Assembly (NCBI GenBank): GCA_027576995.1 | Contig: JANBQC010000145.1 | Location: forward strand, 1-51,727 | DNA length: 51,727 nt | From: Dimargaris cristalligena | Lineage: Eukaryota; Kickxellomycota; Dimargaritomycetes; Dimargaritales; Dimargaritaceae | Direction: 5' to 3' | Part shown: positions 35,112-45,625 of the stretch, one piece after another | How the letters are laid out: every line of letters starts with the position of its first letter | How positions within the stretch are numbered: the stretch's first letter is position 1 | The notes under the pieces: generated by a model | Told to the model about the DNA's origin: nothing | The model's input: the letters and a program-made list of their open reading frames with translations, nothing else | Database searches by the model: none | Made by a program: the position numbers and the translations under genes

Positions 35112-35390
35112 TTGCAGTTCTCCACCCTAAGCCAATTCATCCTAATCGTTGGAGTTTGGTGCGCTGCTGTAAACGCCCGCCCGATTCCAAGTGGTCAGTA
35201 TAACTCAGCTCTCGCCCTACCCACCTCTCACCAGATGATCCGGCGGGGTGTGAGTTCCACTGTATATTTGGCCCGTCGGTCCCCTAACCATGATGGAGGC
35301 GAAGAAAAGTAGCCTGAGGAAGATAACGAAGGCGACGACGAAGAGGAGGGCGAGGAAGGAGATAATGAAGAGGGCGAGGACAAGAAATAA
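35112..35390 (+). pseudogene. Small secreted acidic protein, broken copy
   Basis: The frame encodes a signal-peptide-like start (QFSTLSQFILIVGVWCAAVN, then ARP), a short spacer and, after an in-frame TAG at 35310-35312, a very acidic tail (PEEDNEGDDEEEGEEGDNEE) ending at TAA 35390. The expected start codon is TTG rather than ATG. The promoter (TATA at 34937, CT-rich leader) looks intact. Either the gene is dead by start loss and a TAG, or TTTGCAG just before TTCTCC is an acceptor and the real start lies in an upstream exon. About 92 residues in all. No family assigned. Confidence 0.45.
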
Positions 35391-36957
35391 AATTCCCGCT
35401 CCGAAAATTTGACGAGTTCGTAAACCAAGAGTACCAACAGCGACGAAATGAGTGTTATTTCGATGTGGTACGTGACTCGTTTTAAACCCCCACGAATCCG
35501 GGATAGATTAGCAACTGCCGTGTTTTTCCGATGCTCTATTTTTCTAAATATGGCTAGTTAATGGTGTGGTGGTTTAGATCGCTCATCTTAATCTACTCGT
35601 GTATGCGTTTAAACGGCGCTATTATATTTGTATTCTTTATTAAAACCAGACATTGGATATTCGGCGACTTCTGTAGTTGGTCCTAGTCCCAGGAGCTTTT
35701 TATTTTCTATATTTCTGTCTTTCATGATGTTTTGGTCTTTCACCCTTTAAAATAAATATCTGGTTATATTTAACAAATTTACGGCATAGCGCTATACGGA
35801 CTATCGGCTGGTTCGTGCAATGGCAAAATGTGTTGTCTGTTATTTTAGCTGTACCATTTTGCCAGCCTTACTAACCGAGGAAACTGTAGGTAATATAGAA
35901 ATGCCACACTTTTCTATACATAAAGGCGGTAGTAAAGTCAAACACTGATACTGAATGAAAACCATAAATACTTCATTAAACCATACGAATGAAACGTATT
36001 GAATAGCCAATTGCAAAAGAGACGAGGCATCCATTATTCAAAGTGTGGTCTGACGAGGTTCAACATAACTGATTAAGACTCCGAGAGAAATATATAAAAA
36101 AAACCTGTAATCGGCTTTAAATGTACAGACCCAACTTAACGGGCTGACCAATACTCAGAAAAACTGAACTTACCGCATCTTAATATTTATACCCGACATG
36201 TTGACCAATGTCCGGCCAAGGTCTTTCTAGCTGGACGTATGCTTTCATGGAACCTCTCTACTATATATATAGCAAGTCCAATACCATTTTTATAAACTTT
36301 GCTATATGTCCCTTCTTCTATTCACTAATTTTCAACCCCAAATAAAACTGACAGCCACTAAAACTATGTGCCAGGAATAGATAGATTATCATGGTACTGG
36401 AAGGTACCATTAAAGGACTACCGCATTAGTTTAGATATTTGAAGATGCCAGAATTACTCAATTAGTGCAGTTGGCCTCAAAGGATGGAGAGTGGTCATTT
36501 AAAGGCATATGCTATTGAGTAGAAAATGGTGTAAATATAAATAGGCTAAGTGCTGTTTTTAACACATAGCACTGGGGTGCCTATTTTCCCTGCATAGCAG
36601 TTGATTTTCAATTGAGCTATAGTAAACTATACTCCAGTGGGAGAATTTTCGGCCCCACGACATACTAAGGTATTATTATTTCCCAGCGTAATGATCACAC
36701 CCACGATATGCAGAATATCCAGCACTTTGGGTGGCTTCATTTTGTGTAAGTAGAGAGGCCTTGAATCACAGGTCCAATGCCCACTTCAGGAATAGACGTA
36801 TACACTTACAAACCCAATGTTCGGTTGAACGTAGTCAAACTTATCGCATTTCTGTTATTGGCATTGTGTTTCTATTCAATCACGTTCTCTGCTTCGATTG
36901 CTTAATTTCAAACCGATCCACTGCTACGCTTTTGATCGTCTCGAATCCTACCCAGTC
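35391..36957. other. AT-rich intergenic DNA upstream of the PPR-like gene
   Basis: No gene supported. A minus-strand frame at 35840-36034 and a plus-strand frame at 36731-36973 show no family features. The last 100 bases contain the putative leader of the PPR-like gene. Confidence 0.45.
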
Positions 36958-39246
36958 ATGTGGATCCCGCTAGTATCTTCCACCACTGGCCGACCAGCAG
37001 CCACCCGGGCCCTGGTCCGCCCCCTTCTCCGCTGCCAGCCCAGTGGGCGTCCGTCGACTGCCACCACCCCTCTGATCCGCATGAGTTCCTGGGATCGACC
37101 CGCCCAGGGCAACGACGATGCTACTGCTTCCCCGGTCCGCTTCACCGCTACGAGAACCGGTCCCGGATCGGTCCGCAATTGGGATGCACCGACCAAATCC
37201 ACCGCTCGCTATGAGAATATCCCCCAAGTCCTTGATAAGATGCGCGCGGCCCTGAATAACCGCAACATTCCCGTGGCCGTCGGTTGTTACGGTACGATTA
37301 AAGGGGCTAACCTACCCGGTGCCGTCCTCACGTCGCTGGACTACCGGATGCTGGCCAGTACTTTGGTGGACCAGTCGGGGGGACTGCCGGGTTACCTGAC
37401 CCCGGATAAAACGGTGGGGACCCGTAGTCAAGGTATGCGGCGCAGTCAGCTCGATACGCGCTACCTGCATCGCCTTCAGATCGTGCTGGAGGATTGGTTG
37501 GTCGATATCAAGGCTAGCGGCTCGGCCCTCACGGTCGGTGTCTCGGATTTGACTTACATTGTGTACGCCGCTTCCGGAATCGGGGCCACCAATGTCGCGA
37601 TTGACGCCCTGCTCCATATGCAACACAGCCATCTGCCCCCCCGCCCTCAGGTCGTTAATGCAGTAGTTCGTGGTTTAGTGGACAATAATGCCCCACGTCG
37701 CCTGAGTCATTTTTGGAAGGTCGTCATTAACCATAAACTTGAAATCACCGCGGATACCATCCGGCTGTCCCTCTCTATGCTCTCCCGCCAGCCCGACAGT
37801 CCAATCACCCGCAGTACGTTGGAGCAGATTTTAACCCGAGCGCACCCATTGCCCACTTCGCAGCTGCCCTTTGTGCTGACCATTTACTCGCGGGCCCACA
37901 ACGAGGTGAAAGTCAATGAAATCTACCAACGTATCATGGACTCGACGGACATGAAGAAAGTGGACATGTATGCCTACATTGCGACTACGCTTGCCGCTAT
38001 GGGTAATAGGGTCGAGGAAGTCCACCGCCTTTACGAGAGCCACCTACAGACCAAACCCCTCACCTCGAAGGACTTTGTCATGTACGCCAAAGCGGCCCGC
38101 TATTTGAAGGACCCGGAATTCCTGGACCGCCTACTCGCCGGAGCCTGTGAGTTGACCCCCCAACTCAGCGGTGAAACGGCCCTGGCCTTTAGTTTCTCCT
38201 ATTGGTACGCCAAGCAACCCGCCAAGTCCAAGGAAATCCTGGTGGAATACTTAAACCAAGCGACCGAGTTCGACAATGTTAAAATGCACTCGGTCTACTC
38301 GGTGGCCAAATTTCTTCAGGACCCCGCCCTGGCCCTGGAGGCGTTTGAGTTATTTAAATCACGGGGCCTCGTTACCCACCCCGAGCCGCTCGTCCCGCTC
38401 GTGGCCCATTTGGTTGAACAGTCGGAAGTCAAGTCGGCCAAGTACGTGGTGGATGAAATCGAGCGCCTGCACATACCCCACCACATCCGGCTGGATACGG
38501 AAATTGCCGGCTACCATGTTTTGGCCGAAGACCCCATCCAAGCCCGCCTTTTGCAGTCGCGGTACGCCAATTACAATGCCTCCCATCGCGGGCGGTTCAT
38601 CACCAGTGTGGCGTACCAACTTGCTCGGACAGACCAGCTCGATCAATGCCTGGAATGGATTCGCCAACTCGCCCAACTCGGCCAAACCCCGTCCCTCAAC
38701 TTATGCAACCTGATCCTTAACAAACTGCTCGAAGTCAACCAGGTGGGCAAGGCCTGGGCCCTATTTGAGCAGATGTATAGTTCGCGGGATGTCCCAGGGC
38801 CTCCATTGGTGTCCATGGTCCTGCGCGCCTGTACCCGGACCGGCAGCGAACTGGCCCTGCGCCTGATGTTGGAATGGATCGATAAGCAAGACGATCGGAT
38901 CCGGAATCCCGGCTTACTCTGCCAGCTGGCCGTCGGTTTTGCGATTTTGAACCAGCCCACCGTGGTGCAGCAGATTTTGACCACGCCATTGAACGGACGA
39001 CCTTTTGTCCCGCGGCCCCGCTGGGTGCAGTACATTGCCTTTCACAAGGATCGCTGGAGTCCCGAACAGCGCGCTAGTCTGGAGGCCCATTGGAAGTCCC
39101 TGAATAGTCCCGAAATTAGCCAAGCGTGGGAGACCCCCGTGGATCCCGTCACCAAGTCCCAGGGCGCCGGAGAAGAAGAAGGAAGTGAGGAACATATGGA
39201 TGTGTTAAATAGAAACAAACAGACGCAGGTTCCCTCTAGTTTCTAG
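36958..39246 (+). CDS. PPR-like helical-repeat protein, probably mitochondrial
   Basis: The 762-aa intronless protein begins MWIPLVSSTTGRPAATRALV and is rich in Arg, Ser and Thr over its first 60 residues, as in mitochondrial presequences. The rest consists of about 35-residue helical pairs, for example VHRLYESHLQTKPLTSKDFV, AWALFEQMYSSRDVPGPPLV and QCLEWIRQLAQLGQTPSLNL, which match the pentatricopeptide repeat pattern. PPR proteins bind organellar RNA and act in its maturation, stability or translation. ATG 36958 is preferred, because the frame upstream to 36898 has only a TTG start. The ORF ends in TAG, which shows that TAG is a true stop here. I cannot tell which yeast PPR protein it corresponds to. 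Confidence 0.65.
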   Translation: MWIPLVSSTTGRPAATRALVRPLLRCQPSGRPSTATTPLIRMSSWDRPAQGNDDATASPVRFTATRTGPGSVRNWDAPTKSTARYENIPQVLDKMRAALNNRNIPVAVGCYGTIKGANLPGAVLTSLDYRMLASTLVDQSGGLPGYLTPDKTVGTRSQGMRRSQLDTRYLHRLQIVLEDWLVDIKASGSALTVGVSDLTYIVYAASGIGATNVAIDALLHMQHSHLPPRPQVVNAVVRGLVDNNAPRRLSHFWKVVINHKLEITADTIRLSLSMLSRQPDSPITRSTLEQILTRAHPLPTSQLPFVLTIYSRAHNEVKVNEIYQRIMDSTDMKKVDMYAYIATTLAAMGNRVEEVHRLYESHLQTKPLTSKDFVMYAKAARYLKDPEFLDRLLAGACELTPQLSGETALAFSFSYWYAKQPAKSKEILVEYLNQATEFDNVKMHSVYSVAKFLQDPALALEAFELFKSRGLVTHPEPLVPLVAHLVEQSEVKSAKYVVDEIERLHIPHHIRLDTEIAGYHVLAEDPIQARLLQSRYANYNASHRGRFITSVAYQLARTDQLDQCLEWIRQLAQLGQTPSLNLCNLILNKLLEVNQVGKAWALFEQMYSSRDVPGPPLVSMVLRACTRTGSELALRLMLEWIDKQDDRIRNPGLLCQLAVGFAILNQPTVVQQILTTPLNGRPFVPRPRWVQYIAFHKDRWSPEQRASLEAHWKSLNSPEISQAWETPVDPVTKSQGAGEEEGSEEHMDVLNRNKQTQVPSSF

Positions 39247-40942
39247 GGAGGTTCCCTTACGGTGCGATACGCTTGGGCATGCTGCCCTAAAAATTCGATA
39301 GAGAACCGATTGGGTGTCCCCCATTAGGTGTGGTACTTCTCCCCCCCTCCCCTCCCCTCCCCCCGGCTGTTTGCATTTTTACCATAATTAACAATGAATG
39401 TTGACCAAATTGATTTATTCTTTTATTTTTGAACGATTTCTAACGTTAGAGGTGGTCCTTGGCCCCAAACTGGCAATTGAATTTTCTATTTAATATAGTA
39501 GGCCCAGGTCGTTGATAATGTACTAACTTGAGCATATTTACGATGAACTGCTAGAGCGCATACCAAAACCGGCAGATTACAGAGCACGGCACTTTTCCAG
39601 TACTGTCCTGCCAAACTAAAGCAGCATGAGAGGCAGATGGTCCATGTAGAAAATAGGTCAGGGGAGGGGCCCTCAAGCCCCTGGATTATACGGTCAGCCG
39701 GAGGCCCTGCATAGTGTACCATGGCCATTTTATCCGAATGCGAAGGAATAAAGGAGCGAGCGCTAAAGCCATGCAACAATTGAAGCTCCGACCAGAGAAG
39801 AGGGGGGCGGGCGGGCACTAGGCGGTTCTACATGAGGGATTCCCATTGGGCCCTTGCTAGTCACTATTCAGTCAGTACCCATGGTATGGTAAACGCTTAT
39901 TCAGTTCATCACTTTCGATCCGACCCATGGGTAAGGAGTGAGTCCATGAGGTCATACATTAATGGACTGAATCAGGAAAGGCCCAGGTACACATGTTGAC
40001 ATGGAGGGTTTTAGTCCCTGATTACGAACAGTCATTGCGAAATTGAATGAATATAACATCCTTGAGCTCAGGTTTGGAATGACAACCCGCGGCTGATCTC
40101 GATTCAGTTAATTGTAGCTGGCCTGTATTATTGGAATGAAAGCAAACCACCCCGAACATAGTAGCGTATGGTAGTAGTCCAGGGATCCAGGTACTGAACA
40201 GCAACCTAATCTCCTTGGTGATTGGTAATAAGAACGCGCACCTTACCCTCCCCCTAGGTAAGAGAGTGGGCACTGGTGAGTAATGGGCAATTATCGTGGT
40301 AATCGGAGATTGAAATTCAGATAAAGGGTTAGCCTTATATAGACTGGACATGCCTCCAATCGTGCAGCACCTTGCCGGATATACCCAATATATTAGGCCC
40401 AACCCCCATTCCCTGCCCACGCCTGCTTCCCAGGCGGATTATCTATTTATACATCACCCACCACCCCCTCCTAGTTCCCCTTGTATTCCCTGTCTGTCCC
40501 TGTTACCTATTCAACGTCATATAGCAAACACATCATTGCGTTTTGGGGTTGCACTTTATTTTAACTATAGCCATTTTGATACGTTTATTGTCCAGTAGTA
40601 ATACACTATCCTACTTTGACCTCAAAACCAACTTCCTCAATCGAATATATATATATATATTAGTTTCATTACACAAACGCTCGCACGTAGATTCCTATTT
40701 TATTGCAGACACTTGACTCCCCTGACTTTAATTATTCCCAATATTTCTTAATCTGCGGGTCACATGAAATCTCCGTTGTGCATTTCTCAATCCATTCCAA
40801 ATTACTCTAATATACATTCATATTTTTTTGGAGAATTTCCGTACCCCTAACTGTCGTCGGAGCTGGTATCAATTGTGTTGGATATTAAATTCTAGCACTT
40901 CCTACTACTACCCTCCCCCCTTCAGCAGTCCAGTTTAACAAA
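39247..40942. other. Intergenic region between the PPR-like and MFS genes
   Basis: A C-rich stretch (39341-39366), two minus-strand frames (39486-39818 and 40022-40420) without recognisable motifs, and AT-rich DNA. The 39486-39818 frame has one hydrophobic segment (WTICLSCCFSLAG) but no other support. Confidence 0.4.
40643..40661 (+). repeat. (AT)n microsatellite
   Basis: About nine TA units occur in the MFS promoter region. It is a simple-sequence repeat. Confidence 0.7.
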
Positions 40943-42769
40943 ATGCGGCCTTCTAATCGAGTTCATTTTGACCATTTCGCGGATATCCCTGATCCGGATA
41001 TATTGCATTGTAGCCGGCCCCCGGTTCCCCAATCCCCCGCTCCCGTCTTTTTCAACCGTGACCACCGTCACTCTATATACCTACACCAATACTTTTACCC
41101 CATGGACGATGCGGCTCTCTCCGCATCCAAGGCATTGGCTAATGGCTGGACGACTGTGGCGGACCCTTCGAAAGAGAACGTCCCCAATCCCGCTACTACC
41201 CCCGCCCATACTCCCCCTACCTATGCTGTCACTAATATGATTAATACCACCGCCCCCGTGTCGCTAACCCGCATGGTTCCGATTCTGGTGGGCGTGGCGT
41301 TGGCCATGTTTCTTTCGTTTCTCGACACCACCATTGTCGCCACCGCTTTACCGCGCATCGGCCACGACCTCCATGCGTTTACCCAAATTGGTTGGGTGGC
41401 CACGTCCTATCTCCTCACCACCACGGTCCTCCAACCCCTTTTCGGTCGGTTCGCCGATATTTTCGGACGCAAACCGGTGATTCTCTTCTGCCTCTCGGTG
41501 TTTCTAGCAGGCTGTGCGCTGTGTGGCACGGCCCCTAATATGACCCTCCTCATTGTGTTCCGCGGGCTCACGGGCGTAGGGGCGGCCGGGTTAATGACCT
41601 TGTCCGTCGTTATTGTGTCCGATATCGTACCCCTCAGCCAGCGGGCCCTGTTTCTGAGCGGTCAGGGCGTGATTTTTGCCTTTGCGAGTGTGTTGGGTCC
41701 CATGTTAGGCGGTTTGTTTACGGACAAACTGTCGTGGCGGTGGGTGTTCTTCATCAACTTGCCCATCGGTGGTTTGGCGATGCTTACCCTGGTCCTGTTT
41801 CTGCATATACCCCGACCGACCGGCAAGTTCTGGGCCCAGATCCGGCGTTTGGACGGCTGGGGTATTCTGACCATGATGGCGGCCACGTGTACGTTGCTCC
41901 TGGCTGTCTCGTGGGGTGGTAATGAATACCCCTGGTCCCACCCTTTGGTAATTGGCCTGTTCATTGCCGGACTAGTCGGCACCGTTCTCTTCGTCGTGGT
42001 CGAAATCTACGTCGCCACCGAACCCCTAATTCCCATGCGACTCTTCACCAACCGCAACGTAGCGCTGACCATGATCGGCATCACTTTTCTGGGCATGGTA
42101 GTGCTCGGTCACCTTATTTACATGCCCATTTATTTTACCGTGGTGCGCGGAAATACGGCCACAGTGGCTGGGTTAAAATTACTGCCCCTAATGCTGGGCC
42201 TCGTCACTTCGTCGCTACTCAGTGGTGTCTACATCAACAAAACGGGCCGCTACATTCCACTGATTTGGCTTGGGGGCGTTATTGCAACGGTGGGTATGGG
42301 GGTGACTACCCTTCTTACCCGGCACTCGACCCTGGGCCATGAAATCGGCTGCTTACTAGTAGTCGGACTGGGAACGGGACTGTGTCTCCAACCTTCGCTC
42401 CTGGTGGCCCAATCGGCAGCCAGCGATGACGACGTGGCCATTGTGACGGCGTGTTGGGGATTCTTCCAAAACATCGGATCCACCATTGGTTTGGCTATCA
42501 TGGGCTCAGTGCTCAACAACTGCCAGGACAGCGAATTGGCACATCTGGCCCATAAATATAATGTGACGCTACCGTCGGACCCTAGTACCATTGATTTTCA
42601 CCAAATGCCCCCCGGGTTCTACCATGATTACCAGGACGCCTACGCGCAGGGACTCCGAATGGTGTTTATCGTTGCTATTCCCCTCATGGGCCTGTCATTA
42701 TTGAGCGCCGTCTTCCTTAAACACATCCCTCTTCGAACGTCAACCGGGGGCGCAAATGTTGTACTGTAA
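40943..42769 (+). CDS. MFS transporter of the DHA2 drug:H+ antiporter family
   Basis: The protein (608 aa from ATG 40943, or 555 aa from ATG 41102) has the 14-helix DHA2 layout. Conserved motifs include LDTTIVATALP (127-137), GRFADIFGRKP (168-178, motif A), the antiporter motif C GPMLGGLFTDKLSWRWVFFI and a late PLMLGLV/QSAASDDD segment. Such proteins sit in the plasma or vacuole membrane and export drugs, polyamines or siderophores by proton exchange. The first 53 residues are unlike family members, so the ATG at 41102 may be the true start. There are no introns. Substrate cannot be told from sequence. Confidence 0.85.
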   Translation: MRPSNRVHFDHFADIPDPDILHCSRPPVPQSPAPVFFNRDHRHSIYLHQYFYPMDDAALSASKALANGWTTVADPSKENVPNPATTPAHTPPTYAVTNMINTTAPVSLTRMVPILVGVALAMFLSFLDTTIVATALPRIGHDLHAFTQIGWVATSYLLTTTVLQPLFGRFADIFGRKPVILFCLSVFLAGCALCGTAPNMTLLIVFRGLTGVGAAGLMTLSVVIVSDIVPLSQRALFLSGQGVIFAFASVLGPMLGGLFTDKLSWRWVFFINLPIGGLAMLTLVLFLHIPRPTGKFWAQIRRLDGWGILTMMAATCTLLLAVSWGGNEYPWSHPLVIGLFIAGLVGTVLFVVVEIYVATEPLIPMRLFTNRNVALTMIGITFLGMVVLGHLIYMPIYFTVVRGNTATVAGLKLLPLMLGLVTSSLLSGVYINKTGRYIPLIWLGGVIATVGMGVTTLLTRHSTLGHEIGCLLVVGLGTGLCLQPSLLVAQSAASDDDVAIVTACWGFFQNIGSTIGLAIMGSVLNNCQDSELAHLAHKYNVTLPSDPSTIDFHQMPPGFYHDYQDAYAQGLRMVFIVAIPLMGLSLLSAVFLKHIPLRTSTGGANVVL

Positions 42770-43417
42770 ATAGATTTTTCATACTCCTTGTACTCACTCA
42801 CTCATACTCTATTTTTTTGTTGATGTATAAAATCCTAATGCCCATCCGTATGGACCACTCTAATCATATTCATATATTCATATTAAAGACTTTTCTCGAG
42901 CTTTTGGCGCATCTAGTGGGGTGTCTCAATCAGGTGTTGCCAATGGCAATTATGGATGGATAGTCGTATCCGTATATATTTGAAGAGAGGTCTATAGTAT
43001 AGTCTTTAGGTATAATAACTGTGCAAACACGCCCGAGCTCCCAATGGCCAAAGTATCATCTAATGAGATGTGTTTTACACAATAACCAGTGCTGAGGGTG
43101 GGTGGGTGGGTTTCAGGAGGGAGAGGAGCCCTAATAATTCCCAAGCAGTTTCACCCAGGGTGGCTGCTGCTCATTCAATTGTCTCATTACCTAGCCTCTT
43201 CAAACACGAATCGTCAACCTGTTATGTGAATGCGTCCAGTAGCCACGTTCATTTCCTGCTTATTCTTTTCCTCGAACTAGAAATACGTTCTGCCCATTAC
43301 CGTACCGCGAATCCAGTGAACCCGGACGACACAATTCAAATTTAGGTCGCCATTCCACCCCGTTAGACGTCGATCGGTACACCCAAGCTTACCTCCCCCC
43401 TCCAAGTTCGTGTTAAC
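42770..43417. other. Intergenic region between MFS and OCIA genes
   Basis: No gene supported; the frame at 43070-43345 looks accidental. The CT-rich tail before 43418 may be the OCIA gene's leader. Confidence 0.45.
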
Positions 43418-43943
43418 ATGACCAAAATCCAGGACGACATTGGCCGGCAGGTTCCTGCTCTGATGCCCTACGGCGAATGCCAGAGAGAGTCCCGTAAGGT
43501 GGGACTGATCGCCGGAGTCACCGGCTCCTTCTTAGCCTATTATTTCGGCCAGCGGTTCCTTCGCCTATCCCCCAATGCGGCTTTGCTGAGTGGCGGCGGT
43601 AAGTTTGTATTATGTTAGGATGTATTTTAGGGGCAGCTTCGAAACCAGGCCGCCTAATGGCCATTAATGGTAACGATCCACATAGTGGTGGGTAAGTAAC
43701 CTGCCCCCATTTTTTATTCATATCCGCGGGCATGTATTGCTATCTACGCGAAACTCAAATCCCCGGGCCACTATAATTTATTTTATGTATATACGCAAAC
43801 AAACTACAGTCAGCGGCGTCCTCGTGGGGTACATGTTCTCCAAGCAAATTATGAAGGACTGCCTCACCCGTAATAATCTCGTACAGGGCAGTGAAGAACA
43901 TTCTTCCACCGACAAGACCGACCCCCCAGCGAAGACATTCTAA
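43418..43943 (+). CDS. OCIA-domain inner-membrane protein
   Basis: I assemble join(43418..43598, 43810..43943), 104 aa. The 211-nt intron has donor GTAAGT and acceptor CTACAG in phase 1. The product reads ECQRESRKVGLIAGVTGSFL with hydrophobic helices continuing across the junction (SGGVSGVLVGYMFSKQIMKD) and Cys near each end. This matches the OCIA domain: Cys/Glu start, two membrane-associated helices, GYMF/GYFAGK-like second helix. Animal OCIAD proteins lie in the inner mitochondrial membrane and OCIAD1 affects complex III assembly. The gene converges on the CBP6/UQCC2-like gene downstream. Identification is from recalled pattern similarity. Confidence 0.7.
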
Positions 43944-44244
43944 TCACCCCGGGACAGCCTATAACCAACCCGGCTGTCAAGCTACATAGTAGGGGTTGCT
44001 ACAACCCAAAAACACCAAGGCTCTTATTTGTCGAGGGTCTAACCGTAATATACGATTCTTAATAAACCTAAAGTATGCACTGCGCAAAGTTGGCCCTTGG
44101 ATGGGCAGGTATCAATAGATATGTTGAGAGATGTAAGGGTGCTTTTTTTAATTTGTGATATTGGTGCAATATTATAAGACATGGTACACAAAGACACTGC
44201 CGACCAGACCAAGAGTGGGGAGGGGAAGTGTGGAAGGCAGGGCT
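43944..44244. terminator. Convergent 3' intergenic region
   Basis: The 301 bases between the stops of the OCIA and CBP6/UQCC2-like genes presumably contain both 3' ends, with AT-rich and T-rich patches (44148-44154) on both strands. No further gene is seen. Confidence 0.4.
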
Positions 44245-44775
44245 TTAGAATAACTTAAACCAGCGCTGGAAGAAGTTGCGGGGTTTAGGAGGATTGATAG
44301 CGGCGGCATCCAGGCGCTGAATGATCTCGGAGTAAATAGTGGGCTGGGACTTGGGTTTGAGCAGGTTATCGGATAGGGGGAATTTCGTTTGGTAGGAGTT
44401 TTCCAGTAGCAGCTCGAAAGCACGGATATCGGACTCTAATTGCTCCAGCGTCAGCGAATCGAACGTCTTGGTCGTTGAATTAGCTACACCGGCCGGTTTA
44501 GGAGTGGCGGTAGTAGTGGTGGCGGTGTTGACCTTTGTTGGGATTTTGGCAGAGGAGGAAGTGGTGGTGGTGGTGGCTGCTGAGGGCGTAGCAGGGACTT
44601 CGGTTTGGAGTAGAGGACCCAATTCCGATTCAACGCGGTGCTTTAGGGCGGTATGGAAATCTTGGTCAGCCCGAATGGGATCCTTAGGCCAGCGGGCAGA
44701 GACGGCCAGCAATTGGTTGTACAGCCGCTGGATCTCGGGGCGGGGTAATTTGGAGACGAGAACAGAGGCCGGCAT
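44245..44775 (-). CDS. CBP6/UQCC2-like mitochondrial factor
   Basis: The 176-aa intronless protein begins MPASVLVSKLPRPEIQRLYN and continues AVSARWPKDPIRADQDFHTA, then HRVESELG. The pattern 'RLYxxLLxxSxxWPxDP(x)RxxxDxxxxLxxRV' matches the start of UQCC2/Cbp6 proteins, and FELLLENSYQTKFPLSDNLL matches the end. Cbp6 in yeast with Cbp3 promotes cytochrome b translation and complex III assembly in the mitochondrial matrix. A Thr/Ala-rich linker (about residues 63-97) makes the protein longer than UQCC2. The C-terminus (PKPRNFFQRWFKLF) is basic and aromatic. Family call is moderate. Confidence 0.6.
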   Translation of the reverse strand: MPASVLVSKLPRPEIQRLYNQLLAVSARWPKDPIRADQDFHTALKHRVESELGPLLQTEVPATPSAATTTTTSSSAKIPTKVNTATTTTATPKPAGVANSTTKTFDSLTLEQLESDIRAFELLLENSYQTKFPLSDNLLKPKSQPTIYSEIIQRLDAAAINPPKPRNFFQRWFKLF

Positions 44776-45079
44776 GGTAAAAAGTGGATAAATAGACGGA
44801 GTAGGTTAAAATAAGTATTAAATGAAGGGTATTCCGTGAAAGTAATTTGGTCAAGGGACGACGCCTGCTTTGTTTAGGACTGGGGCTATAGCAGTTACAA
44901 GGTGTATGCAGCTCCCCGTTCGTTGGGTTGAGAAGCTTGCGCTAATCGCCAGCTGGACATATAAAAAATGCATAATAACATGGCGGAGCCGTTTTGTAGG
45001 GGGTTTTAGCTATTGGCTAGGATTAGGATGGTCGTTAGATTTCGCAGTCGATTAAGTTTCCTTTAGGAGCGCTAAGTGG

Positions 45080-45087
45080 TCACGTGA
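45080..45087. promoter_or_regulatory. Palindromic E-box in a divergent promoter
   Basis: TCACGTGA lies 305 bases from the CBP6/UQCC2-like ATG and 540 bases from the SUI3 ATG. The same 8-mer occurs upstream of LAS1 (12283). A bHLH site shared by ribosome, mitochondrial and translation genes is plausible but unproven. Confidence 0.3.
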
Positions 45088-45625
45088 GGAGAACAGGTGA
45101 GGTCAACTACAAATTGTAGCCAGAACCACATTGCCCTATAAAACAACTCGCGGTTTGGCTAGGATTCATAGTCTTCGTCATATGTGGGGGGGGGGGCTCG
45201 TCCAAATGCCTCGACTTAAATGCTAGGAAGGGATGGGGAAATATCAGTGCTAGAATATTCAATTCAATAGGGAGAGGGGACAATGCCTTCTGCCTGGAGC
45301 CGGCTGGTTTGGTCAGCCGCCACCAGACAGGGCCAATTAAGCTGGATTACACCACACACTCAACCCGCCCTATACAGCAGGCTATTGACTCACAGTTAGG
45401 CCAAGGTCCTTTTCTCACTGATCCTCACTACCTCTTTATTCTGCAATCATCTGGGTCTCTCCAACGGGGTTTTTCATTTTTCCTACTTCACCCTCCCTTT
45501 ATTGTCCATCTTTCTTAATCACTCGCGTTACCCAAGGTTGGCCATATTGCCCTTGCACACACCTTTTGATTCCCCGACCACAATATATCTCCCCCTCCTC
45601 CTTGTTTAATAGCATCTACTTCACC
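45088..45625 (+). promoter_or_regulatory. SUI3 promoter and leader
   Basis: A G11 tract (45186-45196) is followed by CT-rich DNA immediately before the ATG at 45626, which has a CACCATGG context. No clear TATA box seen. Confidence 0.4.

Noticed and set aside
39486..40420. Two minus-strand frames (110 and 132 codons) between PPR-like and MFS genes
   Set aside because: No motif, no coding-like composition and no promoter; I could not support them.
35096..45528. TTAATCACTCGCG shared by the leaders of the 35112 ORF and SUI3
   Set aside because: A 13-base match between two places in 52 kb is expected by chance; only two sites were found.
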